This document shows, one piece after another, positions 1-8,931 of a DNA stretch of 64,000 nucleotides. This DNA is from G965198795 sp965198795 (lineage in GTDB: Bacteria > Pseudomonadota > Alphaproteobacteria > Rhodospirillales > Casp-alpha2). Location: assembly GCA_965198795.1 (NCBI GenBank), contig OZ240674.1, positions 62,001-126,000 on the forward strand, given 5' to 3'. The notes under the pieces were generated by a model. It was not told the origin of the DNA and made no database searches. It was given only the letters and a program-made list of their open reading frames with translations. Position 1 is the stretch's first letter. The number at the start of each line of letters is the position of its first letter. Position numbers and translations under genes: made by a program.

Positions 1-1118
1 TTCCCGCAGGACGTCTCAACGGGTTTCGCTTCACCGCGATGGAAAGCGCCGCCGCCGGCGCGGGCAAGGCCGTGACATCCGCCGTTCAGCGCGCGCTGCG
101 AGACGAAATCAGAAAACGCGTCAAGCTGTTCCTGGACGTGGAGGACGGCGCCATCACTTTCGCAGCCTTGTCCGGCGATGAGGCGGGCCGGATCATGTGG
201 GACGGCGCGCCGTTGGCGCGGCTCGTCAAGGGCGGCGACATCCGCCACCCGCGCATTCACTTGAACATAAACGCGATGTTGGGGGCGGCCGAGCGCGGCG
301 CCGTTCAATCGCGCCTGGAAAGCTGGTTGGCCTCGCATCTGGCCGAAAAGTTCGCCGCCGTCGATAAGCTGAGAGAAGGCGAGGGCCTTGACGGCGCCGC
401 CCGCGGCGTCGCCTTTCAGCTTTGGGAGGCGCTGGGCTCGCTTCCCCGCCGTCAATTGGAAGATGGTCTGAAGGTCTGCGGCAAGGAAAGCCGCTACAAG
501 CTTCGCCGTCTCGGCGTCGTCATCGGGCGTGAAACGGTCTATCAGAACATCATGCTGAAACCGACTCAGGCGGGTCTGCGCGGGTTGCTGTGGTGCCTGG
601 CCAACGGCGTTTCTCCCGTTCCTGGCCCGCCGGCGCCGGGACTTTGCTCCATCGAAACGGATCCGGCGCTGCCGGCGGCTTTCTATGACGCCGTGGGTTT
701 CCGCGCCCTCAAGGGCATGGCCGTCCGCGTCGATATCCTGGAACGCGTCGCCGAAAAAGCCTGGGAGCTTTCCGCCAGCGGCCCCTTCAAGGCCGGGCCC
801 GAACTGATGAACCCGGCCGGCTGTGGCCCGGAAGAACTCCACCGTATCCTGAAATCCTTCGGCTTCAAGACATGGGAGGAAGAGGGCGCGCGGATGTATC
901 GCGCCGCCAAACGCCCCGATGCGGGCCGGAAACAGCCGAAGAGAATGGAGGCTGGCGAAAGTCCGAAACCGAGAGGTGGACGGAAACCGGGCAAGCGGGA
1001 CGATAAGCGCGAGGCGGGACCCAGGACCTATCAGGCCGCGCCGCCCAAAGGCGAAGGCAAGACCGGGATTGATCCCGGCAACCCCTTCGCCAGGCTGGCT
1101 GAACTGAAAACCGGTTAG
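1..1118 (+). CDS. MgpS-type ATP-dependent helicase, C-terminal part (5' truncated by window)
   Basis: The reading frame is open from base 3, well before the first ATG at 39, so this is the 3' end of a longer gene. About 370 codons are visible. They lack the helicase core motifs, which would lie upstream. The globular part ends near residue 280 of the visible segment and is followed by a Lys/Arg/Gly/Pro-rich tail. Such tails are common in the large alphaproteobacterial SUV3/MgpS-like helicases that sit just before an S4-domain gene and fdxA. The TAG stop is 2 bases before the next ATG, so the pair is probably co-transcribed. The helicase assignment rests on this gene order and general resemblance, not on a visible motif. 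Confidence 0.7.
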   Translation, partial: PAGRLNGFRFTAMESAAAGAGKAVTSAVQRALRDEIRKRVKLFLDVEDGAITFAALSGDEAGRIMWDGAPLARLVKGGDIRHPRIHLNINAMLGAAERGAVQSRLESWLASHLAEKFAAVDKLREGEGLDGAARGVAFQLWEALGSLPRRQLEDGLKVCGKESRYKLRRLGVVIGRETVYQNIMLKPTQAGLRGLLWCLANGVSPVPGPPAPGLCSIETDPALPAAFYDAVGFRALKGMAVRVDILERVAEKAWELSASGPFKAGPELMNPAGCGPEELHRILKSFGFKTWEEEGARMYRAAKRPDAGRKQPKRMEAGESPKPRGGRKPGKRDDKREAGPRTYQAAPPKGEGKTGIDPGNPFARLAELKTG

Positions 1119-1120
1119 GA

Positions 1121-1519
1121 ATGCCGGAAGACGCCCGCTCAACCCTCCGGCTGGACAAGTGGCTTTGGCGGGCGCGCTTCTTCAAGAGCCGGACGCTCGC
1201 CGCCAGATTTTGCGGCGAAGGCAAGATACGGGTGAATTCCGCCCGCGTCCCGAAATCCCATTTCGCGGTGAGGGCGGGCGATGTGCTGACGTTCCCCTCA
1301 GGTCCACACATCCGCGTCGTCATGATCAGGGAACTGGGAACGCGCCGGGGTCCGGCGGCGGAGGCGCGCGCGCTGTACGAGGACCTCAATCCGCCGCGGC
1401 CCAGACCGAAACCGGAGAACGAGCCGGACACGCCCGCTCCCGCCGCCGAACGCGAACCCGGCGCCGGCCGCCCGACCAAGCGCGAACGGCGGGATTTAGA
1501 TAAATTGCGGGGCGGCTGA
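1121..1519 (+). CDS. S4 domain RNA-binding protein (HslR/Hsp15 type)
   Basis: 132 aa. Residues about 9-70 form an S4 RNA-binding fold with the typical start LRLDKWLWRARFFKSR, and a basic Pro-rich tail follows. In the Hsp15/HslR family the protein binds 50S subunits that carry stalled nascent tRNA and helps recycle them. It follows the helicase gene by 2 bases, which implies translational coupling. The S4 domain is clear. Ribosome rescue as the role is taken from the family. Confidence 0.88.
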   Translation: MPEDARSTLRLDKWLWRARFFKSRTLAARFCGEGKIRVNSARVPKSHFAVRAGDVLTFPSGPHIRVVMIRELGTRRGPAAEARALYEDLNPPRPRPKPENEPDTPAPAAEREPGAGRPTKRERRDLDKLRGG

Positions 1520-1540
1520 ACCCTCTTCGCGCGGGTTCGG

Positions 1541-1634
1541 ATGGATGCGGGACGCTTCGCCGGGGAATGACCGCGGTCCCGCTTTGTCATATCCATATTC
1601 CTGGTTTGCCATTCCCGTCTTCGCGGGAATGGCG
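1541..1634. repeat. Composite intergenic repeat, inverted copy, with palindrome
   Basis: Bases 1547-1590, read on the minus strand, match 57222-57265 at about 36 of 44 positions, and the last 20 are identical. Next to this is a palindrome at 1611-1630, attcccgtcttcgcgggaat, of the dispersed family also seen near 7.35, 30.55, 40.93 and 57.2 kb. No coding potential is apparent between the S4 gene and the DUF938 gene. Confidence 0.75.
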
Positions 1635-1778
1635 TCCTGGCTCCACACAGGACCGACGGCGAAAGGACCTGACCGCCGCCAAGCTGTTCGGCATGATCCG
1701 CGTCATCGACTCATCGAAGCTTACCGCCAGGCGCAAAGCGGCGGCGTCCAGGTCGAGAGGCCCAGGGACGCCGGCATG

Positions 1779-2387
1779 TTACCGCAACCCGGCGCGCTTC
1801 TTGAACAACACCGAGACGTTATTCACCGGCATGCGGACCGTCTTCACCAGGTGCAACTCGTTCGCCCGGGCCTCCAACGACACGTCATCCAGATCACGCA
1901 CGCCCCAATCGGCGTTTTGCGCCCGAAGGCTGGCGTCGAAGCGTATGTTACTCTCGGCGATATGCTTGCCGCCAAACGAGAACGGACCATACAGGTAGAG
2001 AAGTCCGCCCTCTTTCAGGACGGCGGAGGCATTGCGCATCAATCCTCGCGTCGCCGGCCAGGGGGCCACGTGGATCATGTTGACGTTGAGGATCGCGTCC
2101 ACGGGCTCGACACGCCAGGCGTCGGCGGCGGCGTCCAGGTCGAGAGGCCCGGCGACGCCGGCGCCCGTCTCCGCCGCCCATCCCGCGATAGACGCGCGAT
2201 GGGCTGGCTCCGGGTCGGACGGCAGCCAAGTGAGGCCAGGCAAGGCGGCGGCGAAATGACACACGTGCTGGCCCGAACCCGAACCGATTTCCAACACCCG
2301 GCCGGACGCGGGCAGGACGTCGCGAAGCACCTCCAAAATGGGCTCACGGTTGTTCCGGGCGGCGGGAAAATCGAGACAGGCGTCCAT
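1779..2387 (-). CDS. DUF938 family SAM-dependent methyltransferase
   Basis: 202 aa from the chosen ATG at 2387. The open frame runs further upstream but would overlap the divergent gene at 2487, and the family normally begins with the (L)DFPAARNNREPIL block seen here at residues 5-18. Motif I of class I methyltransferases, VLEIGSGSGQHV, lies at residues 31-42, and YLYGPFSFGG is typical of DUF938. The substrate is unknown. It is transcribed opposite to its neighbours and interrupts the usual S4-fdxA adjacency together with the TerB-like gene. Confidence 0.88.
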   Translation of the reverse strand: MDACLDFPAARNNREPILEVLRDVLPASGRVLEIGSGSGQHVCHFAAALPGLTWLPSDPEPAHRASIAGWAAETGAGVAGPLDLDAAADAWRVEPVDAILNVNMIHVAPWPATRGLMRNASAVLKEGGLLYLYGPFSFGGKHIAESNIRFDASLRAQNADWGVRDLDDVSLEARANELHLVKTVRMPVNNVSVLFKKRAGLR

Positions 2388-2486
2388 GGCTTTGTTTACG
2401 CGGGCGCCGGGCCGTGCGCAAGCATCCGTATAAACCCGCAAAACTGGGGTTGAGCCAGGCGGCGGCGGCGTGCTAGAGCCCCGGTC

Positions 2487-2942
2487 ATGCTTGATAAGCT
2501 TAGGCAATGGCTGAACGGCGCGGACGCTGGCGAGACGCCGAAGCGCGCCGGAACGGACGCCCTTCAAGGCGCCGCCGCGCTTCTGCTCGTGGAAGCCGCT
2601 TCCCTGGACGGGTCATTCGACAGCGCGGAGGAAGCCGCTGTCCACGACGCGCTGGCCCACCGGTTCGAATTGTCCGGCCAGGAAGTCAACGCGCTGATCG
2701 CCGAGGCGCGCGAGAAGCACGAACATTCCGTCGAGATGTCACGCACCATTCGCACGCTGAAGGACCAACTGGGCCGAGATGACCGCATCCAGGTGATTGA
2801 GATGCTCTGGGAAGTCGCTTACGCCGACGGCGTCATTCACGATTATGAAGCCAATCTGGTCCGGCGCGTGACCGGTCTGCTGCACGTCCCCGACACGGAA
2901 AGCGGCGCCGCCCGCAAACGGGTGGAAGATCGCCTTGCCTAA
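2487..2942 (+). CDS. TerB-like (tellurite resistance/co-chaperone) protein
   Basis: 151 aa, acidic and helical, without signal peptide or membrane segment. It carries TerB-type features: an N-terminal AAALLLVEAASLDGSFDSAE helix pair and a second repeat around EMLWEVAYADGVIHDYE, the acidic residues being the proposed metal-binding positions. TerB-domain proteins of this short stand-alone type are widespread in alphaproteobacteria and are not linked to tellurite resistance. The gene is divergent from the DUF938 gene, 99 bases away. The precise role is unknown. Confidence 0.82.
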   Translation: MLDKLRQWLNGADAGETPKRAGTDALQGAAALLLVEAASLDGSFDSAEEAAVHDALAHRFELSGQEVNALIAEAREKHEHSVEMSRTIRTLKDQLGRDDRIQVIEMLWEVAYADGVIHDYEANLVRRVTGLLHVPDTESGAARKRVEDRLA

Positions 2943-3063
2943 CAGCCCTTTAATGCCTAGACAAACGGTCAAAGACTCGTGATCCCAATCTTGCCCGGCT
3001 GGTCATGAGGGATGGCCCGGCGCATAAAGCGAATTGATCAAGAACCTCTGACGGAGAGTTTGA

Positions 3064-3399
3064 ATGACCTACATCGTCACCGAGAACTGCATCAAGTGTA
3101 AGTACCAAGACTGCGTCGAAGTCTGCCCCGTTGATTGCTTCTACGAAGGGGAAAACTTTCTGGTCATTCACCCGGACGAATGCATCGACTGCGGCGTGTG
3201 CGAACCCGAATGTCCCGCCGAGGCGATTGTCCCGGACACCGAGCCTGGCGTAGAGAAATGGCTGGAAATCAATACGAAGTTCGCAACGCAATGGCCGAAT
3301 ATCACCGCAAAAGGAGAGCAACTGCCGGACGCCGCCGATTGGGACGGCAAGGAAGGCAAGGAATCCATGTTATCGGAAAAACCCGGCCAGGGCGGCTAG
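3064..3399 (+). CDS. fdxA: 7Fe-8S ferredoxin FdxA
   Basis: 111 aa. The two-cluster cysteine pattern is complete: C9, C12, C17, C21 and C25 in the first half, and C40, C43, C46 and C50 in the second, each half ending in CP. This matches the Azotobacter ferredoxin I type, with one 3Fe-4S and one 4Fe-4S cluster and a C-terminal extension. It is a cytoplasmic electron carrier. A Shine-Dalgarno-like ggag stands 7-10 bases before the ATG. In many alphaproteobacteria this gene is followed directly by carD; here a 3.4 kb insertion separates them. Confidence 0.96.
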   Translation: MTYIVTENCIKCKYQDCVEVCPVDCFYEGENFLVIHPDECIDCGVCEPECPAEAIVPDTEPGVEKWLEINTKFATQWPNITAKGEQLPDAADWDGKEGKESMLSEKPGQGG

Positions 3400-3428
3400 C
3401 CACAACCGCTTTGCCCGTACTGACCGCT

Positions 3429-3460
3429 TAGAGCGTTGGGCGGTTGGTTCGCAACGCGCC
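3429..3460 (+). repeat. TA-starting short repeat (IS630-end-like), copy 1
   Basis: The 32 bases starting TAGAGCG and containing ggttggttcgcaacgc match 6076-6107 at 28 of 32 positions. The 6076 copy is the end of an IS630-type relic, so this is probably a stray terminus of the same element family. The two copies are in the same orientation and bracket the chemotaxis receptor gene. Confidence 0.6.
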
Positions 3461-3464
3461 TTGT

Positions 3465-3798
3465 TGCCTTGAGACAGGGTCTGGGCTCAATTAACACACA
3501 CTGTCTGACGGCGAAGATGTGTATCATGGCGAGGCGGAAGCGTTCGGCGATGTTCCGTCTTTCGCACGGCCCCCCGTCACCCGGCGCCGCTCTTGGGGCG
3601 TTGGATTCCGGGGGAACGGCGGCGCGCGCCCTTTGATTTGCGGCGCGCTGCCGGATCGCGGACAGGCCGCGCCCGGCGGTCATCCAGCCGTGCGGGGCTG
3701 CGGCCTTTCTTGGGCAAACGCGGCTCCATGACCGCCCGCTCTTCGCCGGTGAGATCAAAGCGTATTGGATAAATCCTCCCCACGCTCTTCCAGCACAC
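3465..3798 (-). pseudogene. IS5-family transposase relic
   Basis: Read on the minus strand from about 3770, the segment RFDLTGEERAVMEPRLPKK followed by GRSPARLDDRR is the N-terminal DUF4096-like start of an IS5-family transposase (usual form: LTDEEWAVIEPLLP..DDRR). After about 40 codons the similarity stops. A different minus frame closer to fdxA holds RNIAERF, which resembles the RN.IERFF block near the transposase C-terminus. The middle of the gene, with the DDE catalytic core, is missing, so the copy cannot be active. The exact ends are uncertain. Confidence 0.6.
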
Positions 3799-3851
3799 TT
3801 AAAAATAGAAATCCGATTTAGATGCTAATTGCATTCCGCATCTGGTACGAT

Positions 3852-3895
3852 ACAACTCACGGATACGCAAAGCACAACTCACGGATACGCAAAGC
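3852..3895. repeat. 22-bp perfect tandem duplication
   Basis: Two identical, abutting copies of acaactcacggatacgcaaagc lie at 3852-3873 and 3874-3895, ending 11 bases before the receptor's ATG. They fill the 5' leader, where promoter or ribosome-binding signals would be expected. Confidence 0.95.
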
Positions 3896-3906
3896 GGGGG
3901 ATTGGG

Positions 3907-6078
3907 ATGAAAATTTCCAGGAAACTGCCTCTCATCATCATTTTGGTGGCGCTGGTTAACGGCGTGGCCGTGACCGCCGCCTTGTCCTATCTGTCGATGG
4001 ATAAGCTGACGGCGGCGGCGCGCGAACGTCTGGAAGGCTTGATCGAAAGCCGGAAAACCACTCTGAGCGGTTTTTTGAATTCCTACGTCGAGGACATGGT
4101 GATCATGCGCGAGATGCCGGTCACCGTGGCCGCGCTGGAGGCATTCACGCTGGCCTGGAAGGCTCTTGAGTTCGAGACCGGAGCCGAACGCCGCGAGCGC
4201 CTTCAAAAATTGTATATCACGGACAACCCGTATCCGACCGGCGAGAAGGAGAAACTCGACGACGCCGGCGACGGGTCCGAATACAGCGCCGTTCACGAAC
4301 GGTTCCACGGCGCCTACCGCCGGTTCCTTCGGCAGAAGGGTTACTACGACATTTTCCTGATCGATGAAACCGGCTGGCTGGTCTATTCCGTGTTCAAGGA
4401 AAACGACTATGCGACCAACCTGAACGACGGAGAATGGAGGGACACGGACCTCGCCAACGCCTTCCGCGCCGCGATGGCGGGCGGGGACGAGGGCGTCCAC
4501 TTCTTCGATTTCAAGCCGTACGGGCCCAGCTACGGCGCGCCGGCCTCGTTTATCTCGACGCCGGTCCTCGACACGACCGGCCGGAAGGCGGGGGCGCTGA
4601 TTTTCCAGATGCCCCTTGACCGCATGAATAACGTCATGCAGCAGGAGACGGGCCTGGGCGAGACGGGCGAGGCGTTCGCCGTCGGGGCCGACTTCCTGGC
4701 GCGGACGGCGCTTCGGTTGAGCGAGGAAGACACCATCTTGAAATTCAGGTTTGAAAACGAGGCGGCCGAGGCCGCGCTGGCCGGGGAGGCCGGTTTCACG
4801 GAGGTCGGCGACCTGCTGGTCGCCTACGCGCCGCTTGAGTTCATGGGGCGGCAATACGCCATGATCGCGAAAGCGGATAAATCCGAGGTCCTGGCCGCAG
4901 CCAACGACATGCTGATCATCGCCGCCGTCATTCTGCTGATCACGGCCGGGGCCGTCGCCGTGATCGCCTTTGGCGTGGCCCGGACAATCACGCGGCCGCT
5001 GGACGGCATGACCAACGCCATGCGCCGCCTGGCCAGCGGCGAGACCGAGACCGAGATTCCCGCCCTGGAGCGCGCCGATGAATTAGGCGAGATGGCGATG
5101 ACCTTGCAGGTCTTCAAGGAAAACGCGCTGGAGCGGCGGCGCCTGGAAGGCGAGGCGGAGGAGGCCGCCCGGCGGGCCGAGGTGGAGAAACACCTTCTGA
5201 TACGCCGTCTGGCGGACGATTTCGAAAGCGAGATGAGCGGCGTCATCTCGACGGTGGGCGACGCGGCGGAACAGATGCACGGGTCCGCGCAGACCCTGTC
5301 GGACACGGCGCGGGACACCAGCGAGCAGGCCGTCACGGTGTCCTCCGCGGCCGAACAGGCGGCGATCAACGTGCAAACGGTTTCTTCCGCCGCCGAGGAA
5401 CTGTCATCCTCCATCAACGAGATTTCAACTCAGGTGTCGCGCTCGTCCGTCCGCTCGTCCGAGGCGGTTTCCCAGGCGGAGGAAACCAACACGACCGTGC
5501 GGCGGCTTTCCGCCGCCTCTCAGCACATCGGCGAGGTCGTCACCTTGATCAACGACATCGCGGAACAGACCAACCTGCTGGCGTTGAACGCCACCATTGA
5601 GGCCGCGCGGGCCGGGGAGGCCGGCAAGGGTTTCGCCGTCGTGGCGTCCGAGGTGAAGAACCTCGCCAACCAAACGGCGAAGGCGACGGGCGACATCGCG
5701 TCGCAGATCACCGAAATCCAATCGGCGACGGACTCGGCGGTGCTCGCCATCGGCGGGATTACCGACTCGGTCAGCGAGATCAATGAAATCGCCGCGTCGA
5801 TTTCCGCGGCCATCGAACAGCAGGACGCCGCCACGCGCGAGATCGCGCGCAACGTCGAGCAGGCTTACAGGGGCACCCAGGAAGTCAGCGAGAACATCGG
5901 CCACGTGACGCGGGCCGCGGGGACGACGGGAGCGGCCGCGGGAGACATCCTGAACTCGGCGGGGGACATGAACAGGCAATCCGCGTTGCTGAATTCCAAG
6001 CTGATCGACTTTCTGAACGGCGTTCGGGACTCGCAAGACGAATTCGCGGCCCAAACCGGCCAGGAAGCCGCTCTTTAG
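3907..6078 (+). CDS. Methyl-accepting chemotaxis protein
   Basis: 723 aa from the ATG at 3907, which is preceded by a purine-rich gcgggggattggg. The open frame extends 26 codons upstream, but only through the tandem repeat. Layout: TM1 at about residues 7-28; a periplasmic ligand-binding region of about 300 residues (Cache-like, from the [10 protein letters not shown] block); TM2 at about 335-356; HAMP with [18 protein letters not shown]; then the cytoplasmic signalling hairpin, whose tip [19 protein letters not shown] is near 553-571. No NWETF-like CheR tether is seen at the C-terminus. The TAG stop lies inside a short repeat shared with 3429. The gene sits between transposase relics and separates fdxA from carD. 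The ligand is unknown. Confidence 0.95.
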   Translation: MKISRKLPLIIILVALVNGVAVTAALSYLSMDKLTAAARERLEGLIESRKTTLSGFLNSYVEDMVIMREMPVTVAALEAFTLAWKALEFETGAERRERLQKLYITDNPYPTGEKEKLDDAGDGSEYSAVHERFHGAYRRFLRQKGYYDIFLIDETGWLVYSVFKENDYATNLNDGEWRDTDLANAFRAAMAGGDEGVHFFDFKPYGPSYGAPASFISTPVLDTTGRKAGALIFQMPLDRMNNVMQQETGLGETGEAFAVGADFLARTALRLSEEDTILKFRFENEAAEAALAGEAGFTEVGDLLVAYAPLEFMGRQYAMIAKADKSEVLAAANDMLIIAAVILLITAGAVAVIAFGVARTITRPLDGMTNAMRRLASGETETEIPALERADELGEMAMTLQVFKENALERRRLEGEAEEAARRAEVEKHLLIRRLADDFESEMSGVISTVGDAAEQMHGSAQTLSDTARDTSEQAVTVSSAAEQAAINVQTVSSAAEELSSSINEISTQVSRSSVRSSEAVSQAEETNTTVRRLSAASQHIGEVVTLINDIAEQTNLLALNATIEAARAGEAGKGFAVVASEVKNLANQTAKATGDIASQITEIQSATDSAVLAIGGITDSVSEINEIAASISAAIEQQDAATREIARNVEQAYRGTQEVSENIGHVTRAAGTTGAAAGDILNSAGDMNRQSALLNSKLIDFLNGVRDSQDEFAAQTGQEAAL

Positions 6079-6107
6079 AGCGCCGGCCGGTTGGTTCGCA
6101 ACGCCCC
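6076..6107 (+). repeat. TA-starting short repeat (IS630 end), copy 2
   Basis: This copy begins with the TAG stop codon of the chemotaxis receptor and matches 3429-3460 at 28 of 32 positions. It forms the distal end of the IS630-type relic that follows. IS630/mariner elements insert at TA and duplicate it, which fits an insertion exactly at the stop codon. Confidence 0.65.
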
Positions 6108-6358
6108 TCGCCGCCTAAAAGCGGTTCCGGTGTTTCTGGGGCGTGAACAGGCTGCGGATGCGCCCCGCGGCCTTCCAGAGAGCGTCATGTGTTCAGGTCG
6201 TGGCCTTTCCGAGCAGCGCCTTGAGTTTTGAGAAGGCTTTCCCGATGGGATCAAGATCAGGGGCGCGTCGCGGCGGAAACGGCGTTCAAGCGCGGCGTTT
6301 CCTGAGCGCCCCGGAGGATCATGGGCTTTTGTGAACGTTGAGAGTGTCCCAGACCGCC
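6085..6358 (-). pseudogene. IS630-family transposase C-terminal relic
   Basis: On the minus strand one frame reads VAVWDTLNVHKSP, then PDLDPIGKAFSKLKALLGK, then ALWKAAGRIRSLFTP. These line up in order with the DDE C-terminal half of IS630 transposases (usual form: MDNL..HK...YSPDLNPIEK.FSKLK.LLRKA...LW...G.ILD.FTP.EC..YF). Several stop codons interrupt it, and the N-terminal half is absent. It is dead transposon debris between the receptor gene and the carD leader. Confidence 0.85.
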
Positions 6359-6364
6359 ACACCG

Positions 6365-6396
6365 CCCGGTGCTCTATGCCCCCGGTGCTCTATGCC
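6365..6396. repeat. 16-bp perfect tandem duplication
   Basis: Two abutting copies of cccggtgctctatgcc lie at 6365-6380 and 6381-6396, just beyond the IS630 relic. The remaining bases up to 6829 show no convincing gene. They contain several T-runs and are probably the carD leader. Confidence 0.95.
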
Positions 6397-6829
6397 CGAA
6401 GTCGGCTGCGGCCGGAGGCTTTTTCATGCGCGCTTGTGATATGGCCGCCCGCCGCGCCAGTCCTCAACCGGCGGACCACAGAGGTTCTGGGGCTTTTTGT
6501 GTGTCATTTCCACGAATTTATGGTATGGTTGGACTTCTGGCCGTGACAAATGCCCCGATGCGTAGAGACATTCGCGCGGCCAATTTTTTGGTTGCCTTTG
6601 TATAGGGTGACGCTGCGGCGCTTCGGTCGCCGTTGGTCGTCTGGAGGGGACGGCAACCGCTAGGCGATAGTCGATCACGGGCGCGCTGGTCTTTTGGCGT
6701 GAGCGCGGTTTTTTTGGTTGTCGCCGGCCCTTGGGAAGGGCGTCTGTTTTTCGACGCGCCGTGGCCGCGTTCCGTGGAACGCTGACCACTAGGGCCCAAA
6801 ACCGATGATAAAATGAAGAAGAGGACCAA

Positions 6830-7333
6830 ATGACAAAACAAAACGACATGGATTTCTCTGAAGGAGATTTTGTCGTCTATCCCACCCACGGGGTCGGCAA
6901 AGTTCTTGGTGTCGAGCTTGAAGAAATCGCCGGGCATAGCCTTGAATTGGTGGTGATTTCATTCGACAAGGATCGCATGAAGCTCCGCGTGCCCGTGTCC
7001 AAGGCCCAAACCTCGGGCCTGCGTAAACTCAGCACGCGCAAAATCATGGACGAAGCCATGACCACTTTAAGGGGCCGGGCCCGCGTCAAGCGCACCATGT
7101 GGTCGCGCCGCGCCCAGGAATATGAAGCCAAGATCAACTCGGGAAACCCTGTCTCCATCGCGGAAGTCGTGCGAGACCTTTTTCGCAATGTGGGCCAACC
7201 GGACCAGTCGTTTTCCGAACGCCAGATATATGAAGCCGCCCGCGACCGTCTGGCGGCTGAATTGGCCGCTGTTGAGCGCATCGACGTCGATAAGGCGACC
7301 GAGAAGGTGGAAAAGGTCTTGCAGGCCGCTTGA
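6830..7333 (+). CDS. carD: CarD/CdnL family transcriptional regulator
   Basis: 167 aa. The N-terminal Tudor-like RNA-polymerase-interacting domain is recognisable from FSEGDFVVYPTHGVGKV through residue about 60. The rest is the helical C-terminal domain that contacts DNA at the -10 upstream edge in characterised CarD and CdnL proteins. It should act on the RNA polymerase-promoter open complex at rRNA and other housekeeping promoters. The ATG at 6830 follows gaagaggacca. A palindrome of the dispersed repeat family lies 15 bases after the stop and may act as a terminator. Confidence 0.94.
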   Translation: MTKQNDMDFSEGDFVVYPTHGVGKVLGVELEEIAGHSLELVVISFDKDRMKLRVPVSKAQTSGLRKLSTRKIMDEAMTTLRGRARVKRTMWSRRAQEYEAKINSGNPVSIAEVVRDLFRNVGQPDQSFSERQIYEAARDRLAAELAAVERIDVDKATEKVEKVLQAA

Positions 7334-7347
7334 GCCGCGGCCTGTCC

Positions 7348-7367
7348 ATTCCCGCCTTCGCGGGAAT
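7348..7367. repeat. Dispersed palindrome
   Basis: attcccgccttcgcgggaat is a near-perfect inverted repeat 15 bases after the carD stop. It is the same family as the copies near 1.61, 30.55, 40.93 and 57.21 kb. As RNA it would form a stable hairpin on either strand. Confidence 0.85.
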
Positions 7368-7423
7368 GACGGAATGAGAATGCGGAAATCACGGATCAAC
7401 CCCCTTGAAAACCCATAAATCGG

Positions 7424-7449
7424 CCCTGCCTAATGTCATAACGCCTTAA
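7424..7449 (-). repeat. TTAAGGCGTTATG repeat, inverted copy
   Basis: Read on the minus strand these 26 bases match 14784-14809 at about 22 positions, with core ttaaggcgttatg and ttaggc. Seven bases downstream a second shared block starts (7456-7482, gtctcaaaccgcc then gaaccatta), found again at 26782-26808 with 2 mismatches in 27. No gene is seen between carD and the M48 relic. Confidence 0.7.
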
Positions 7450-7505
7450 GCCGGGGTCTCAAACCGCCCGAACCATTATAATTCTTAAGCGCGTGTTGTG
7501 CTTGG

Positions 7506-8877
7506 CTAACGGGAAATCAACTTCACGGCCTCCCCCGTCCGCAACCCGTCCATCAGGGCGTTGTGGTTGAGCGTGTTGAACCAAGGTTCGTTCAAGGGAC
7601 CCATGGGCTGGCGCGCCGCCAGGGATACCATGCCGTCATCCGGCTGGACCGCGACAATGCGGATTGTGCTGGGCCGAAAGCCGATCACATCGCGCCGCGT
7701 CAATTCCCGTAAACTGAAAGCCGTCCGCTGAAACAAGGGATCAACCGCCGCCGAGGGCGCCGGCGGATTGAGAAACGTAAACCGATAGGGTTGGACCGCG
7801 CGGATTTTTACAACCACCATACGCATGACCCGTTCACCTTCGCGAGTTTCCACACGCGCCGCCCTGCTAGCCGCTTCCAAACCGTTGATGGCGAGCGGCG
7901 CGGCGGAGCCCAGCCGTCCGCCACCACCCTTGGACATAGCCCAAGGCGCCACCCGCTTTGGACACCGCTTCGGGCTTCAACGCCTCGAAAAGGATCAGCC
8001 CGTTATCCGGCTCCCGCGCGATCACGCGGGACCGCGTGTTCTCCACCGCGTAGCCGGGCGGCAAGGTGAAGCCGAGGCCGCGGTCCGGCAGAATGAAACG
8101 CCGCCCGTCCCGAACGCCACCGCCTCTATCCTGACCGAAGACCAACCCGTTGACACGCGACAGAGACGCCTCGCGGCCCAGGAACGGATGCGGCGGCGCT
8201 TGCGTTTGCGCCAATCCCATCGCCTGGATGATACGATCCGACGTCCGGGGATGAGTGGAGAGCAAACCACCGCCGCCGCCCGCGAGAGCGCCTTGCTGCG
8301 CGGCCGTGATTTCGGTTTCGAGCTGTATTTGGAAAAACGTCCGCAAGGCGCCCGTGTCATATCCGGCGCGCGCCAGATAACGCACGGCCAGCAGGTCCGC
8401 CTCCAGTTCCTGCTCGCGGGAATAGACCTTCAGCGAAAGTTCAGCCCCGAAACCAAGGGCCTGTCCGGCGCCAACGGGAGCGCCCAGAATCGAGCCGGCG
8501 ACGCCGAGGACCGTAAGGCCGATGTTGGCCGCTTGACTGGCGCTGTCACGCCGCGCGGAGCGGCGCGCCGTGACGTGGCCGATCTCGTGGGCCAGCACAC
8601 CCGCGAGTTCCGCCTCGTTCTCAACCAGCGCCAGACTCCGGCCCACCCGGGCCACATAGGAGATCAGGATTGAGTCCTGATAGAGCCCGCCATAGCGCTG
8701 AATGACAAGAGGGTGCTGTTCGCAGCCGGTTTCAAGTTCGTCCTCTAGGGACATGAAACCCGTGAAACTCCGCTCGCCCGTCGCCGGGTTGGCGGAGCAG
8801 GCGCCGAGCAGGCTGACGGCCATCCAAAGAAGGATCGTTCCAAAGATTCTGATATGGATCATCCGGCGCATCGGCAT
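7506..8877 (-). pseudogene. M48 family lipoprotein metalloprotease, frameshifted and internally deleted
   Basis: The 5' frame (from ATG 8877) has a lipoprotein signal ending SLLGAC (C27) and the zinc motif HEIGH at 97-101. It resembles the BepA/YfgC-like outer-membrane-associated M48 proteases. Near 7905-7930 the frame is lost: the C-terminus continues in another minus frame down to 7506 (AAPLAINGLEAAS to EAVKLISR), including the usual TIRIVAVQPDD block. The total length is not a multiple of three. The family segment with NAFALPGG, normally about 30 residues before HEIGH, is also missing, because ARVGRSLA runs straight into LVENEAELAG. Two independent lesions make a non-functional gene likely; a sequencing error would explain only the frameshift. 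Confidence 0.82.
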
Positions 8878-8931
8878 GATGGCGTGATGATCGCCGGAAA
8901 AGGTTGATGGAAGGAAAAGACGGCGTCACGC

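Noticed and set aside
1545..2453. Open frame of about 300 codons on the plus strand
   Set aside because: It is antisense to the DUF938 methyltransferase, whose motifs are clear; composition is Arg/Gly/His-rich and matches nothing known.
3799..4854. Long minus-strand open frame across the chemotaxis receptor
   Set aside because: Antisense to a gene with unmistakable receptor motifs; a shadow of GC-rich codon bias.
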